A DNA stretch of 64,000 bases, taken from NCBI GenBank assembly GCA_018136815.1, contig CM030931.1:1467398-1531397 (forward strand). Direction: 5' to 3'. Numbering within the stretch: position 1 is the stretch's first letter; each line of letters begins with the position of its first letter. Shown here piece by piece: positions 41,634 through 51,900 of this stretch. A program made the position numbers and the translations under genes. Below the pieces are notes generated by a model, which ran no database searches, had not been told where the DNA came from, and saw only the letters and a program-made list of their open reading frames with translations. Origin of the DNA: Isochrysis galbana. Taxonomy: Eukaryota > Haptophyta > Isochrysidales > Isochrysidaceae.

Positions 41634-42245
41634 TCTGCGCATGTCCGTGCGCTGCTAAGTTGCCTTGGTGCCGACGCTCGGTCGTCCGTCCAAGTGTGGT
41701 TAGTTTTCGCCCCGTTTGGTTTAGTTTGTCTGTCTCTGTCTCTGTTGGTCAGCAACTTTTTGAGTCCCCGCGTTGTAGCCCCTCGTGTCTACCTTGGACC
41801 TAAGAAGCTCTCATTCTCATTCTCTCTCTCTCCCCCTACGCGCGGCCTCCCCGGAACCAGCTTCTCCGATAAAGAGGGAACTGGGAAAGGGGGAGGGGGT
41901 TGTTAGGGGTTAAGGTTGGGTAGTAGGGAGGTGCACTAGCACACTGCCTCACGCCGCACGCGTAGCGGGGAATTTTAAGAAGATTTTTTTTCTCTCTCTC
42001 TCTCCCCCTAGCTCGCTAGCTAGCCTCGTCTCTACTCTCCGACGCCACGTGTCGCAATTCTCCGAACCTCCGTCTACCTCTTCGCTCGAAGCGCTCGATG
42101 GCAGACAATGACAACTACTCGCTACCATGACCTCTCTGACATTTTCCCGCCCGCAACCAACAACGACTCTTTTACGGCCGCTTCAGCTGCCGGCTCGGTC
42201 GAACGGCCCTCTGCCTACGAGCCTGTAGTCATCGCGTGTTCGACA
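41634..42245 (+). mobile_element. Repeat R_C copy B, interrupted by a LINE tail
   Basis: R_C left part 41634-41836 (GTGTGGTTAGTTTTCGCCCC, GGACCTAAGAAGCTCTCATT) and right part 41995-42245 (GCTCGCTAGCTAGCCTCGTC, then a start-like frame, DLSDIFPPATNNDSFTAASA, AYEPVVIACST). The two are separated by a 154-base LINE 3' end. Compare copy A (48901-52170) and copy C (46748-47326). Class unresolved: it looks like the 5' region and N-terminal coding start of a larger element. Confidence 0.65.
41837..41994 (+). mobile_element. LINE 3'-end insertion (copy 3 family) inside R_C copy B
   Basis: CGCGGCCTCCCCGGAACCAG to AAGAAGA plus T8 matches 36870-37028 of LINE copy 3 almost base for base. It is flanked by TCTCTCTCTCCCCCTA at 41821-41836 and 41995-42010. 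Severely 5'-truncated. Confidence 0.85.
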
Positions 42246-43165
42246 TTCTACGGAAGTCAAAAACAGTGTTTTTCACTTTTCACCGTGTTTCTAGGAGACC
42301 CCTATCTATGGCCGGAACAGAGGGCTGCGCGCTGCGCGCGCGCGGTGAGTGAGCGTGCGAGCGAGGCCATAGCCATAGCATAATCAAACCCGCCGCCTGA
42401 TTGCCTGGCCTCCCACCTACCACTTCCACCTACCACCTAGCACCGCCCAGTTGCCTAGTTGGATGCAAGACAAAGACAATCAATCATCAATCACAATCAT
42501 GCTTGACAGTTACAATTACAATTACACTCCCACAGGAACTACCGGTAGCTGTGAGCTGTGAGCCTACGGGAGATGGGGATATAAATATACATGTATATAC
42601 TATATATATCTATATATATATGACCCGCTGTTTTCGGTACTGTGTTTCACCGTGTTTCCAAAAAAGCCCAAAACAGCTGTTTTTGGTGTGTTGTGTGTTT
42701 CTAGACCTAACCCACCGTGTTTAACATCTAGGATCAAACGGCCGTGCGGAAATATATTTCAGGCCCCATCGCGCCACGGTCAAAAAATGCAGCCCAACCC
42801 TTACTAATAGTAGTTAAAAGCCCCTGTTTGACCGCCCTAACTAGGGCGAAAAGCCCCTGTTTCCTCTGTTTGATGTTTGACCGCCCTAACCCTAACGTCT
42901 AACGTCTAACGTTTTGGGCCTCCGAAAAAAAACACCTTTCCTGTGTTTCACATGTCACATGTAGGCGGCCCGACGTAGGTCGGTCCGCCTCAATGGTCAA
43001 TGGTCAATGGGTTTTCCCTCATATTCATATATTTTAATTTTAACTTGTGGGGAGTTAGAATGGAAGCCGGGGGCCTGCGAGGAGGAGATTTGGAGGGGTG
43101 CATAGGTGTATATATCTGTGGCAACAGCACGCGCCAAGGTGCCCGGGCAGGTGCATTGAGGGCTG
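42246..43165. other. AT-richer intergenic repeat debris
   Basis: Recurrent CACCGTGTTTC and CTGTTTTtgGTG motifs (42277, 42647, 42680), an AT microsatellite at 42590-42625, two TGTTTGACCGCCCT ends (42825 and 42874), and a short CCCTAA/TCTAACG repeat at 42884-42912. No gene supported. Confidence 0.45.
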
Positions 43166-43212
43166 TCGTGTTAGTACCGGGCTAGTGAGAGTAGTGGTAC
43201 TAATGCTCAGTT
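43166..43212 (+). repeat. TAGTACC...GGTACTA hairpin repeat, copy 2
   Basis: TAGTACCGGGCTAGTGAGAG, then TAGTGGTACTAATGCTCAG, followed by an AT-rich TTATTATTATTA tail. See 37690. Confidence 0.6.
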
Positions 43213-43798
43213 ATATTATTATTATTAACCTACCAAGGTTAGTCTAAGACACGCACAGGCTCACACGTCTTAACTAACGTGAGCAAGGGCGGCGAGTAGC
43301 AGACGGAGCCATCAATTTCTCATAATTGTGGGGGGGGTTAGAAGCTGTGGGGAGCGGATCAACGCCTCGACGTACGCCACGAGAGGCGAGGGTGCAGGGG
43401 ACAGGGACACCGCTTTCGGCTGGAGTAATTTTTTTGAGCGGCTCCATAACAACTTTTCCACTTTTCCGATGCGCGGACGAGGTGTGCGCCCCCCCACCCC
43501 CTCTCGGGGAAGGGGGGGGGGGGGGGGGGAGAAGGTGGGGGGGGGGGGGGGGAGAAAGGGGGGGGGGGGGGGGGACAGGGAGGCGCACAAAGGCGGGCGG
43601 GCGGGCGGGCGGGCGGGGGGGGGGGGGGGGGGGGGAGGGGGGAGGGGGGGAGGGAAGGGGTGGGGGGGGGGGACACTTTTGTCTCCGCCCCCTTTGTCTC
43701 CCCCCTCCCCCCTCGCTCCTCCCCCCCCCCACCCTCGCCGCGGAGGCGCCAAGGCGGTCCCAGCGCGCGGGGACCAGGCGATGGCCTCACCCGGCACC
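43213..43798. other. Poly-G-rich upstream region of the kinase gene
   Basis: Multiple G homopolymers of 10-20 bases between about 43508 and 43672, with a (GGGC)n tract at 43595-43617, then C-rich sequence to the ATG. All long frames here are compositional. Confidence 0.6.
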
Positions 43799-45453
43799 AT
43801 GACCGCCACCGTCACAACGGACCGCATCCTCACGCCTGGAGCCGATGGCGAGCCCAGCTACGCCCCATTCCCTCTTCCCCGTTGCTACGCTCCGTCATCT
43901 CGACCACCCTGCCCAATATATTCCCATCTCTCCCTCGACAGTGCACCCGGCCCTGACCTCTTTACACGGAACTGTATCTGTGGCTCCGGATCTTGAGCGT
44001 TATCTAGCTGCTTGAATTCTCCCCTCCCCCCCGCTTCGGTAGGCTGCGAGATGCGGAGGCACAAGTCCAGGGACATCCCGTTGTCCAGACCAAGTTTCTC
44101 AGCATATGAAGACGGTCATGCCCGCCGCAGCATATATGACGCGCAAGTGGAGGAACTCCTAACAATGTGTGATGCAGCTCCGACAGTGCAGTTTGATGAG
44201 CTTGGCCCAATGACCAAGCTGGGAGAAGGAGAGTTCTGCATCGCAAGCTCCTCTTCCTTGTGGGGGTCGCCGGTCGCGGTGAAGATGCTGAAGCCCGTAA
44301 AGGCTAAGGAGGCCATGGCGAGGAGTGACTTGTCACGCGAGACGCAGCTGCTGGCCAGGATGAGACATGAGAATATAATATCCGTCATCGCTCACGGTGT
44401 CTATAAGTCCCCCCATGCGGTGGACGAGCTGTCCTTTATTTGCTTGGAGGTCCTTGCGACGACACTGGCCTCCGAGCTACCGCCGTCCAATTCCAATTCT
44501 TCGCCTTGGGTGCGGAAGGCTGCTGTGAAGGCGTGGCCCGTCCAGCGAGCCCTTCAGGTCGGGGTACAGATCGCTCGTGCCATGGAATACTGCCACGATC
44601 TATGGATGCCTGGGTACCGCCTGCTTCACCGCGATCTCAAACCCAATAACATTGGCTTCACAGCATCTGGCCGGGTCGTGCTATTTGATTTCGGTTTGTG
44701 CAAGCTATGGGCCAATCGAGCTGATGAAGCGCATGCCAATGATTTGCGCAAGCTCACCGGGCTGACAGGTTCTCTTCGGTACATGGCTCCAGAGGTGGCC
44801 CTTTGCCAGCCGTACAATCACAAGGCCGAAGTCTTCTCCTTTGCTTCGGTGAGCACAATGTCATGCAGGCGTTGTCAGCATGAGATGCTTCCATACCATG
44901 CCATCATCCTAGTCCAACGCGTCACCTACTCACCCGTGTGCTGTACCTGATTGGTTATCGCATCCTGTTGCCTATTCACCTTCCTGACACAATCTCATCA
45001 TGTCCTCTATCACCTGTGTGGCTCACTCACCTGTGCCTTGTCACTCGCACATCGTAGCTTCTTTTTGAGATGTTGGCACACCAAAAACCCTTCTATTGGA
45101 TGACGCCCGATGATTTTATGCGCGATGTCTGCCAGGGCGGCCGTCGCTGCAAGATACCAAAGGGAACACCTGATGGGGTGGCGGATTTGCTAAATGTTTG
45201 CTGGGAGCAAGACTCCGCCAAACGGCCTGAATTCAGAGACATAGTCCGCTCTCTCGAGGTGATCCTCGCGCAGCTACCTGAATACACATATGTCCGGCCG
45301 GGTGGCTCCCGCCCTGCCTCTGCCCCCATGCGCCGGACGAGCTCTTGCGACGCAGCCACCACGACTACCGAGACTCGACCCTCGAGCGCAGACTCGCCTC
45401 CAGCACGGCGACCGAAAAAGCCGGGATCATTCTTTGGCCGACTCTTCAGCTAA
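43799..45453 (+). CDS. Ser/Thr protein kinase, TKL-like
   Basis: Model join(43799..43973,44043..44848,45058..45453), 458 aa. Exons 2 and 3 are firm; exon 1 (MTATVTTDRILTPGADGEPS) is inferred from a phase-1 GTATCT donor that matches the AG acceptor at 44041. The catalytic domain has a glycine loop (KLGEGEFCIASSSSLWGSPV) with a weak third Gly, VAVKMLKP (catalytic Lys), HENIISVIAHG, LLHRDLKPNNIGF (VIb), VLFDFGLCKLW (VII) and GSLRYMAPEV (VIII). Exon 3 has LLFEMLAHQKPF and CWEQDSAKRPEF, the TKL-type motif XI. The tail is Ser/Thr/Pro-rich and ends KKPGSFFGRLFS. The substrate is unknown. The intron at 44848 is phase 0. Confidence 0.85.
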
Positions 45454-45985
45454 CGTGTGGACTCCCGCAACCAGTTGATATCCCAGATTCCTTCTCTCAT
45501 CTCATGGTCATGATACTTCGGTGGGCATGGCTCCTGCTGTTCTGACGCATCACAGCGGCGAGCTCTTTTTCATAGTTCGCGCTCAACGTAATCGATCCTT
45601 GGTAATAGGTGCTCCGTTCACTCGTCGTCCCGAACCATGCTGATTTCGCTTTCCCGCCTTTTATTGTCATATGGTTCCCGTGTTGGGCGCCATGCGTACA
45701 TCATGTAGAAGTCAGAATTAGACGACATTGACGTCACCCATTCCCTACGCGTGCTGGTGTTGGTGTGAGGGCCCGGATCCCAGTTGTGGGGTGGGGACGG
45801 AGCCGTTGACTTCACATGATTCCGTGCATTGTGTTGCCGTGCATTGTGCATTGTGTTTTGTGTTTGATAGTGCAAAAAAAAACTCTTGAAGATGCCTAGG
45901 AGTACTATTGCTACTAGACCTGTTGATGGGGGGGGGGGGGGGGCAGCTGAAGATTCAGGGCTGTCACCTATTGCTAGACTGGCAC
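45454..45985. other. Intergenic, no supported gene
   Basis: Includes CATTGTGtTTTGTGtTTG short repeats near 45825-45870, an A9 run and a G17 run at about 45930. Nothing recognised as coding. Confidence 0.4.
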
Positions 45986-45987
45986 CA

Positions 45988-46090
45988 CAACTAAATTTTT
46001 ACTTGGTCGCCAAGGAGCACGCGTCGCGGCTCCCCTCTTCTTCGGGCCCCCCGCCGAGGGCGCCCCACCAGCTCGCCCATACTTCTTGAC
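45988..46090 (+). mobile_element. LINE 5'-end relic with lost start codon
   Basis: ACAACTAAA-TTTTTA-CTTGGTCGCC followed by AAGGAGCACGCG in place of ATGGAGCGCGCC, then CTTCGGGCCCCCCGCCGAGG as in copy 4 (49350). Truncated after about 100 bases. Confidence 0.5.
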
Positions 46091-46254
46091 GCAATTGGCA
46101 GTGCGTGGCATCGGGGGCGCCTCCACAACAGCCTTGCAGGCAGCCTTCACGTCAAGGTCGGTCGAGCTGCAACTAGAGCTCGCTGTGGCCATGGACATGG
46201 AGGTGAGCGTTATGCTCAAGCTCGATCTTCGTCGATTCCCCTGAGCCTAACCCT

Positions 46255-47680
46255 CGCATATTGCACGCCCATCTAGGTGCTGTGTACTTCTACCTACAAG
46301 TTGGAAGGCAACGGCCTCGAAGTTCTGGTAGCTTACGACATCCTCGAGTCGATCCTCCAAAAGGGCCGCACGCTTGGACACGATGCGGCGGACCTGCCCA
46401 ACTTGGCAGCACTGCTACGGGCAAAGAAGAAGATTGAGGTCGGCCTCCCAATCCTCGAGTGGTACGGTCCGCCAGACAACGATTGGTTCGAAGGCAAGGT
46501 GACCAAAGTCTCGCAAAACCGTTGGCAGGTCACATACGATTGCGACGGAACGGTCTCCGAAATCAAGGATTTGGCAGCGCTACGCAAGTTGATCAATGTA
46601 GTAAAGCTTCCACAATGGCAAGAGTGCATCAACAAGGTCAAGGCTGGCTTCGAGTACTTGGAGAATCGGCTCTCGGACAACTGTGCTGCCCCATATCATT
46701 GTAAAGCGCAACACCAACCGTTAGCCCTGCTCCGTGCGTTTGACCGGCAGCTGACGCGGCCGTGAAAGAGTCGTTGTTTGTTGCTGGCGGGAAGATGTCT
46801 GAGAGGTCATGGTAGGAGTAGCTGTCAGTGTCTGCCATCGAGCGCTTCGAGCGGAGAGGTAGACTGAGGTTCAGAGGATTGCAACGCGTGGCGTCGGAGA
46901 GTAGAGACGAGGCTAGCTAGCGAGCTAGTGGAAGAGAGAGAGAATGAGAGTGAGAGCTTCTTAGGTCCAAGGTAGACACGAGGGGCTACAACGCGGGGAC
47001 TCAAAAAGTTGCCGGTCCACAGAGACACCCAAACTAAACCAAACGGGGAGAAAACTAACCACACTTGGACGGACGGCCAAGCGTCGGCACCAAGGCAACT
47101 TAGCAGCGCACAGGCACGCGGCGGAGGAGTCGGCACAACGAGGGCAGACCTCGCTGGGGAGCTGCGACCGAGGTATAACAGAAGACAGACGACAATCGTG
47201 GAACGTTTGATGACATCAAGAGAAAGTAGGAGAAGAGGCGATATACCCATCAACGAGACCTTGAGAGTTAAAATAACTCACAGGCTAGAAGTAAAAGGCT
47301 GTCCTCGTATGGAAACGACACCTGTGCGAATGTGGATACGGCGTATGTTCGGAAACTCGAGACTCTCCCCATGTATGCTCACCTCAATTGTGGCAACCAA
47401 CTTGTCCACGAGCTGCCCGCATACTTGGCATCAGCCCGTGCATTCCGCATCGCCGACCGTGGCAATATCTCCGAGTACACCAAGACCGTCTTAGAGTGGT
47501 GGAGGGCAAATCACACTCACATTCCGACATGGGCAACGGCTGCGCGCATCGCTTTTGCATTGTCTCCTAATTCTGCGTCGTGTGAGCGTGTGTTTTTGTT
47601 ATTGAAGTGTATGTTTGGCGATGGACAAGAGTGCCTTGGCCGATCAGATTCAATGTGGGTTGATGTTGCGGTATAATCAC
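46255..47680 (+). mobile_element. hAT transposase relic, interrupted by inverted R_C
   Basis: Left piece (46277-46735): STYKLEGNGLEVLVAYDILE, IEVGLPILEWYGPPDNDW and INKVKAGFEYLENRL, resembling the central hAT transposase. Right piece (47327-47680): VLEWWRANHTHIPTWATAAR then FALSPNSASCERVFLLLKCM, a clear hAT C-terminal dimerisation domain. The pieces are separated by R_C copy C on the opposite strand, and part of the transposase between them is missing. No terminal inverted repeats were found. The RNase H catalytic residues cannot be placed, so it is inactive. Confidence 0.75.
46748..47326 (-). mobile_element. Repeat R_C copy C, uninterrupted
   Basis: Reverse-complement copy containing, without insertion, the tract in which copies A and B carry LINEs (minus-strand CTCTCTTCCACTAGCTCGCT at about 46920-46939). 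It also has the start-like frame MADTDSYSYHDLSDIFPPAT (ATG at 46838). Its far end, minus-strand GTGTCGTTTCCATACG near 47326, corresponds to TGTCGTATTCCATACG of copy A. It supplies the empty-site reference. Confidence 0.7.
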
Positions 47681-48180
47681 ACCAGTGACCTTGAATAAGG
47701 AGTGAGTAATACGTTAGTAGAGTACGTGTGTGATGTGTGTCACAGTGCAAGTACTTTTATAATTAACGTTGCGCAAACGAGAGTCCATGAGTGTCAATCC
47801 TCGCTCTATCTAGGTGAAAAGTGAAAAGCCCATTCATGTAGCCAAATACAGATAGCAGCGGCGGCGGGGCTATATGCAATATGCTATATGGCTATGTATA
47901 GGTAGCTAGGTCAGGCTAGCGCGCGAGCGCGGGAGCGCTCGCGCCTCGCAAAATATTTGCGAAATTTGGGGCAGTGAACGCGAAATCTGAGCGAAATATC
48001 CGAAGAAATTTGGGCGGGTTTCAAACGAAATTCTGACCTGGCCCTACGCCCACGGGACGCCTGCGCGCCTTCGTACGGTGGGGTGGGGTGCAACCACCTG
48101 CTTTGGTTTGGTTGGAGAGGAGCGAGGAGCGAGGGCGCGGTGGAAGGGCGGGCCTGGCTGCGATGTTCACTTTTTTTGCG
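47681..48180. other. Intergenic, no supported gene
   Basis: AT-rich stretch to 47880, then GC-rich with a GCGCGAGCGCGGGAGCGCTC near-palindrome at 47920-47942. No coding or repeat match. Confidence 0.4.
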
Positions 48181-48533
48181 GTCAAATCGTGTAGCCCTGT
48201 ACTTTTGTATTTTAATGAGGGGGTCGAACGTATACCGTCCACACGGGGTAGACCATCTGAGACCTGCACTTTTGTACTATAAGGTGGGGGTCCTGCAAGT
48301 AGAACTTATAGCGTCCACATGGGGGTAGTTGCCGAAAAAACAACCAAACTTGAGGTTGCACCCTCTCAGGCGAGCTTGCCATTGAGAGAGTGGGTGCCAG
48401 CAGGGCAGTGGGCTCTTGGCAAGCCATCAGACATGCCAGGAGCATGAGTGGTTCCTCCTCCATGGCAGGGGAGGAGTGGAGACAGGGGGGGGCTCGTGCC
48501 CCCCCATGGGCGAACCAAGTATAAACTTAGTTG
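48181..48533 (-). mobile_element. LINE 5' module, minus strand
   Basis: On the minus strand: AACTAAG-TTTATA-CTTGGTT (complement of 48513-48532), then CGCCCATGGGGGGGCACG with ATG at 48507 and a short frame (MGGHEPPPVSTPPLPWRRNH). It continues to AGGTTGCACC-like sequence also seen in 18.4-18.7 kb. Ends with two CTGYACTTTTGTAY-type blocks (48195 and 48265). Confidence 0.5.
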
Positions 48534-48540
48534 TGACCAA

Positions 48541-48632
48541 ACAAAAAAAACAAAAAGGAAAGAGGGGGGAAGGTGAGGATACGGGGCGACGGGAGAGAAG
48601 GGCGATGACGGGTGAGGGTAGAATATATGTCG
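48541..48632 (+). mobile_element. LINE 3' UTR fragment
   Basis: ACAAAAAGGAAAGAGGGGGG to AAGGGCGATGaCGGGtGAGGGTAGA matches the 3' UTR of LINE copy 2 (27217-27290). Cut before the oligo(T) end. Confidence 0.6.
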
Positions 48633-48633
48633 T

Positions 48634-48943
48634 ATTCCATACGATGACAGACTTTTACTTATAACGAGAAATGGGTGGGACGATGCGTACAAATAGGTTG
48701 CCGCGTCAAGCTTCCGAATTTGTGCTCAAAGGGCCCACGGGTGCTCTCATCTTCTATTTTAAGCGTCGCTTTCAACGTTTGGTTTCTCGGTTATCTTTGG
48801 TTTCTCTGGTCTCGTCGCTCTAATTCTGGATTTCCTCTATGTTCGGTTGCTTTGTTCTCTTTCCATGCCGCTCGTCGGGACGACTCGAATTTAGTCGGGG
48901 AGTGTCGTATTCCATACGATGACAGACTTTTACTTATAACCTG
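48634..48943. repeat. 38-base direct repeat, 271 bases apart, at the R_C start
   Basis: TGTCGTATTCCATACGATGA to CTTTTACTTATAAC occurs at 48634 and again at 48905. Each begins with the small inverted repeat CGTAT-TCC-ATACG. The second is the 5' end of R_C copy A. The first is followed by unrelated pyrimidine-rich sequence. This may be a tandemly duplicated terminal or promoter module. Confidence 0.55.
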
Positions 48944-51900
48944 TGGGTTATTTTAAGCCTCAAGGTCTCGTCGATTGGTATACCGCCTCTTCTCTTACTT
49001 TCTCTCGATGTCATCAAATGTTCCATGACTATCTTTTGTCTTCTCTCCGTGTATCGGTCGTAGCTCCCCAGCGAGGTCTGCCCTCGTTGTGCCGACCCCT
49101 CTGTCGCATGTCTGCGCGTTGCTGAATTGCCCTGGTGCCGACGCCTGGCCGTCCGTCCAGGTGTGGTTAGTTTTCGCCCTGTTTGGCGTTTAGTTTTGTG
49201 TGGTTCTGTGCCCAGGACCTGTTTGAGTCCTTGCGTTGTAGTCTCCCGTGTCTACCTCGGACCTAAGAAGCTCTCATTCTCATTCTCTCTCTCTTCCACT
49301 AGCTCAACTAACTTTATAGTTGGTCGCCATGGAGCGCGCCGCCGCTCCCCACCTCTCCTTCGGGCCCCCCGCCGCGGGCGCCCCCCCAGTACCCATGGAG
49401 CTGTCGCTGGCGAAGCGACCGCGTCCGCCCGCAGAGGCCGAGCAGGTGAGCGCGACCCCAGTCGCGCCGCACGGCCCGTGGCCCCGGCCACACCAGCCAC
49501 AACAGCCATGCTGGGCCACCCCATGGTGGGCCACAGGCTGTGGGAGACAAGGAGACAGTACCACACACACAAGCCGAACCACTCCTCCACCAGGCATGCC
49601 TTATGGCAGAGGCCTCTCCCGCCCTGGGGAAGGCCGCGCTGCCCTGGCAGCGCGGCCCGAGACCGGGTGGCCCTTATGGGCACAAATCCAACAACAACAA
49701 CAAAGCGCACAAAGACACTGACCCACAAACAACACAGCACAACAACACACGGACGAGAGACTGCTTGGTTGCGTCTCGGGACGCACACCACACCGCCCCA
49801 ACAAATGCCCACACGGACCCACACATAGCCTCACCGCCCTCGACCGCCCTCGCCACTCAGGAGCCGCCCTCAGATGAGGAGCAAGGCCACATGGAGTCAG
49901 ACGCAACTTTCGACTTGTCCTTCCACCAGGAGGGCGACTACACCTTCCTGGAAACCACCGTCTACGCTGCAATTGTGGAGCTCCTCTTGGAGCTCGAAGG
50001 TGTCGACACTACAAGCCAAATGGATCCTGAACTACTTGAATGCGCGGAAAGCACTATGGAAACATGGCCTCGATGCATGGTTCTGTAGGACCGGTCTGGG
50101 AAGAGGCGCTGTCCTCTCTGCGATCCCTATGACAGCGTTGACGGGCAGCATTAGAGGAAACCCGGCACTTCCAACCTTCTGGAAAGAGGCCCTTGCGAAT
50201 TTTAGAGACCTCGACATAAAACCCTCTTTCCTTACGCGGGAAGGCGCGCTCTCACAGCCAATACGGCACAACATACACATCCCCCCCCTGCGATACGAGC
50301 CCCGTGGGCGCGCCTATGGGAATCATTACATACCAACGTAGTTCACAACGTCTTCAAGGACGGCGCCCTTACGACGCCGTACAGCAAGGAAGAGTGCTCG
50401 GCATATGTAGAGCACCTGCCCGAAACCTTCATGCACGAAGGCCGCGTGATACATAAAAAGGAATTTCTTGACTCATGGGACATAGTCGTAGGTTATGCAA
50501 CAAGACTGTTAGAGCGAGCGAAAGAGCGCCCCCCCCAAGACACTAAAGGAGAGGAGCCGCACGCTTGCGGCACCCAGCCACAGGAGCCAGGGGATGCGCT
50601 ATCTCGCAGAGAAGTTAGAGTCACGGAAGACGAAAGATTCATAAGCAGATTCAACAACATCTGGCTACACGCTGACACCGATTATTTAGGAGAGATAGCC
50701 GGCACCGGGAATGTGGCGGAAGCCGAAGAAATCCAATACTACCACCAACCGGCAAAATGGGAGGGCGGATATAAAGGCCCGAGATTCATGGAATACCCTC
50801 TAGCGGATGAATACGCCATACGAAAAGGAAGGGTCGCGCTGGACGCGATCTCCGTCTCCGACATCACCAAAGAAGTGATCAAAACGAATCGGAAAAACGC
50901 CCCACAAGCGGCGAGGTCCGCGTGGGAGAATAGACTTAGCATCACGAAAGAGGAATGGAAACACATAGCTAGACTATACACAATGCCGTTGCTAAAACAC
51001 ACGGATAAACACTTACACTTCAAACATATCACGCACAGAAGGATCGGCACGAGAAACAGATTCCCAGACAGCCCGACAGACAAATGTAGACTGTGCCACG
51101 GCCACCGAGAAGACTCGTGCCATCTAGCATGGTGCCCCGCGACGAAAACGATATTCGAAACAATAGACGCCCTTACAAAACACACGCCTACTGCTAAGAG
51201 ATCGCGTGCACAGAAAGTGAAAGATAGACTCTTCGCATACCCCGGTACGAACACTCCCGATAGCCTAAAAGCGCTCTACATAATAGCATGGAAACATATA
51301 ATAAAAGACTTCTACAGAGTAGAGTTCGAGGCGCACAAATACCACTATATACAAGTCCTGGAGTCCACGCTGATAAGATTCGCCACCCTGGTCCGAGGCA
51401 CTAACTCGCCGGATCCTTACGATTCTATGCGCACGTATAAGGCCGCTCAGGGGAGAAAACCCAAGATCAAAAAAGCGACAGAACTCAGCAGCCCTATATT
51501 TACTAAGGATGAACAAGGTAGGCTACAACCAAGTAAAGAATTTGGCCTCGTAGCAGAAGCCCTCGGCCTAGCTGAGAGGCTCGCATGAATAGACACGACA
51601 ACCCGCTCCGACCGTATGACATCGACCATAATTACGGACATACCGGATATACGGACGTACACATTAGTACGACTACACCCCGAAGCACTCACAGTATCAA
51701 CAGGTCACTCAACGGAACAGGAGGGAGGCGAGAACATACCGTTGGGGACAGGTGCACCCCGCTTAACTCGGACCCCCCAAACGACCCGGGCCCCTAAGTA
51801 GAGCACGAGGGGAGTTGCCGCAAGGCAGGGAGTGAGGGAGTGGGAGGAGAAAGAGCGTGGCTTCGTGAGTGTCTTCCATTGCCACGGGCGAGGCGAGGAT

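Noticed and set aside
42884-42912. Telomere-like CCCTAACCCTAA sequence
   Set aside because: Only two units, followed by TCTAACG repeats and embedded in repeat debris; no array.
43274-43833. Gly- or Pro-rich frames in the poly-G region
   Set aside because: Homopolymer translation, open in several frames and both strands at once; no splice or start support.
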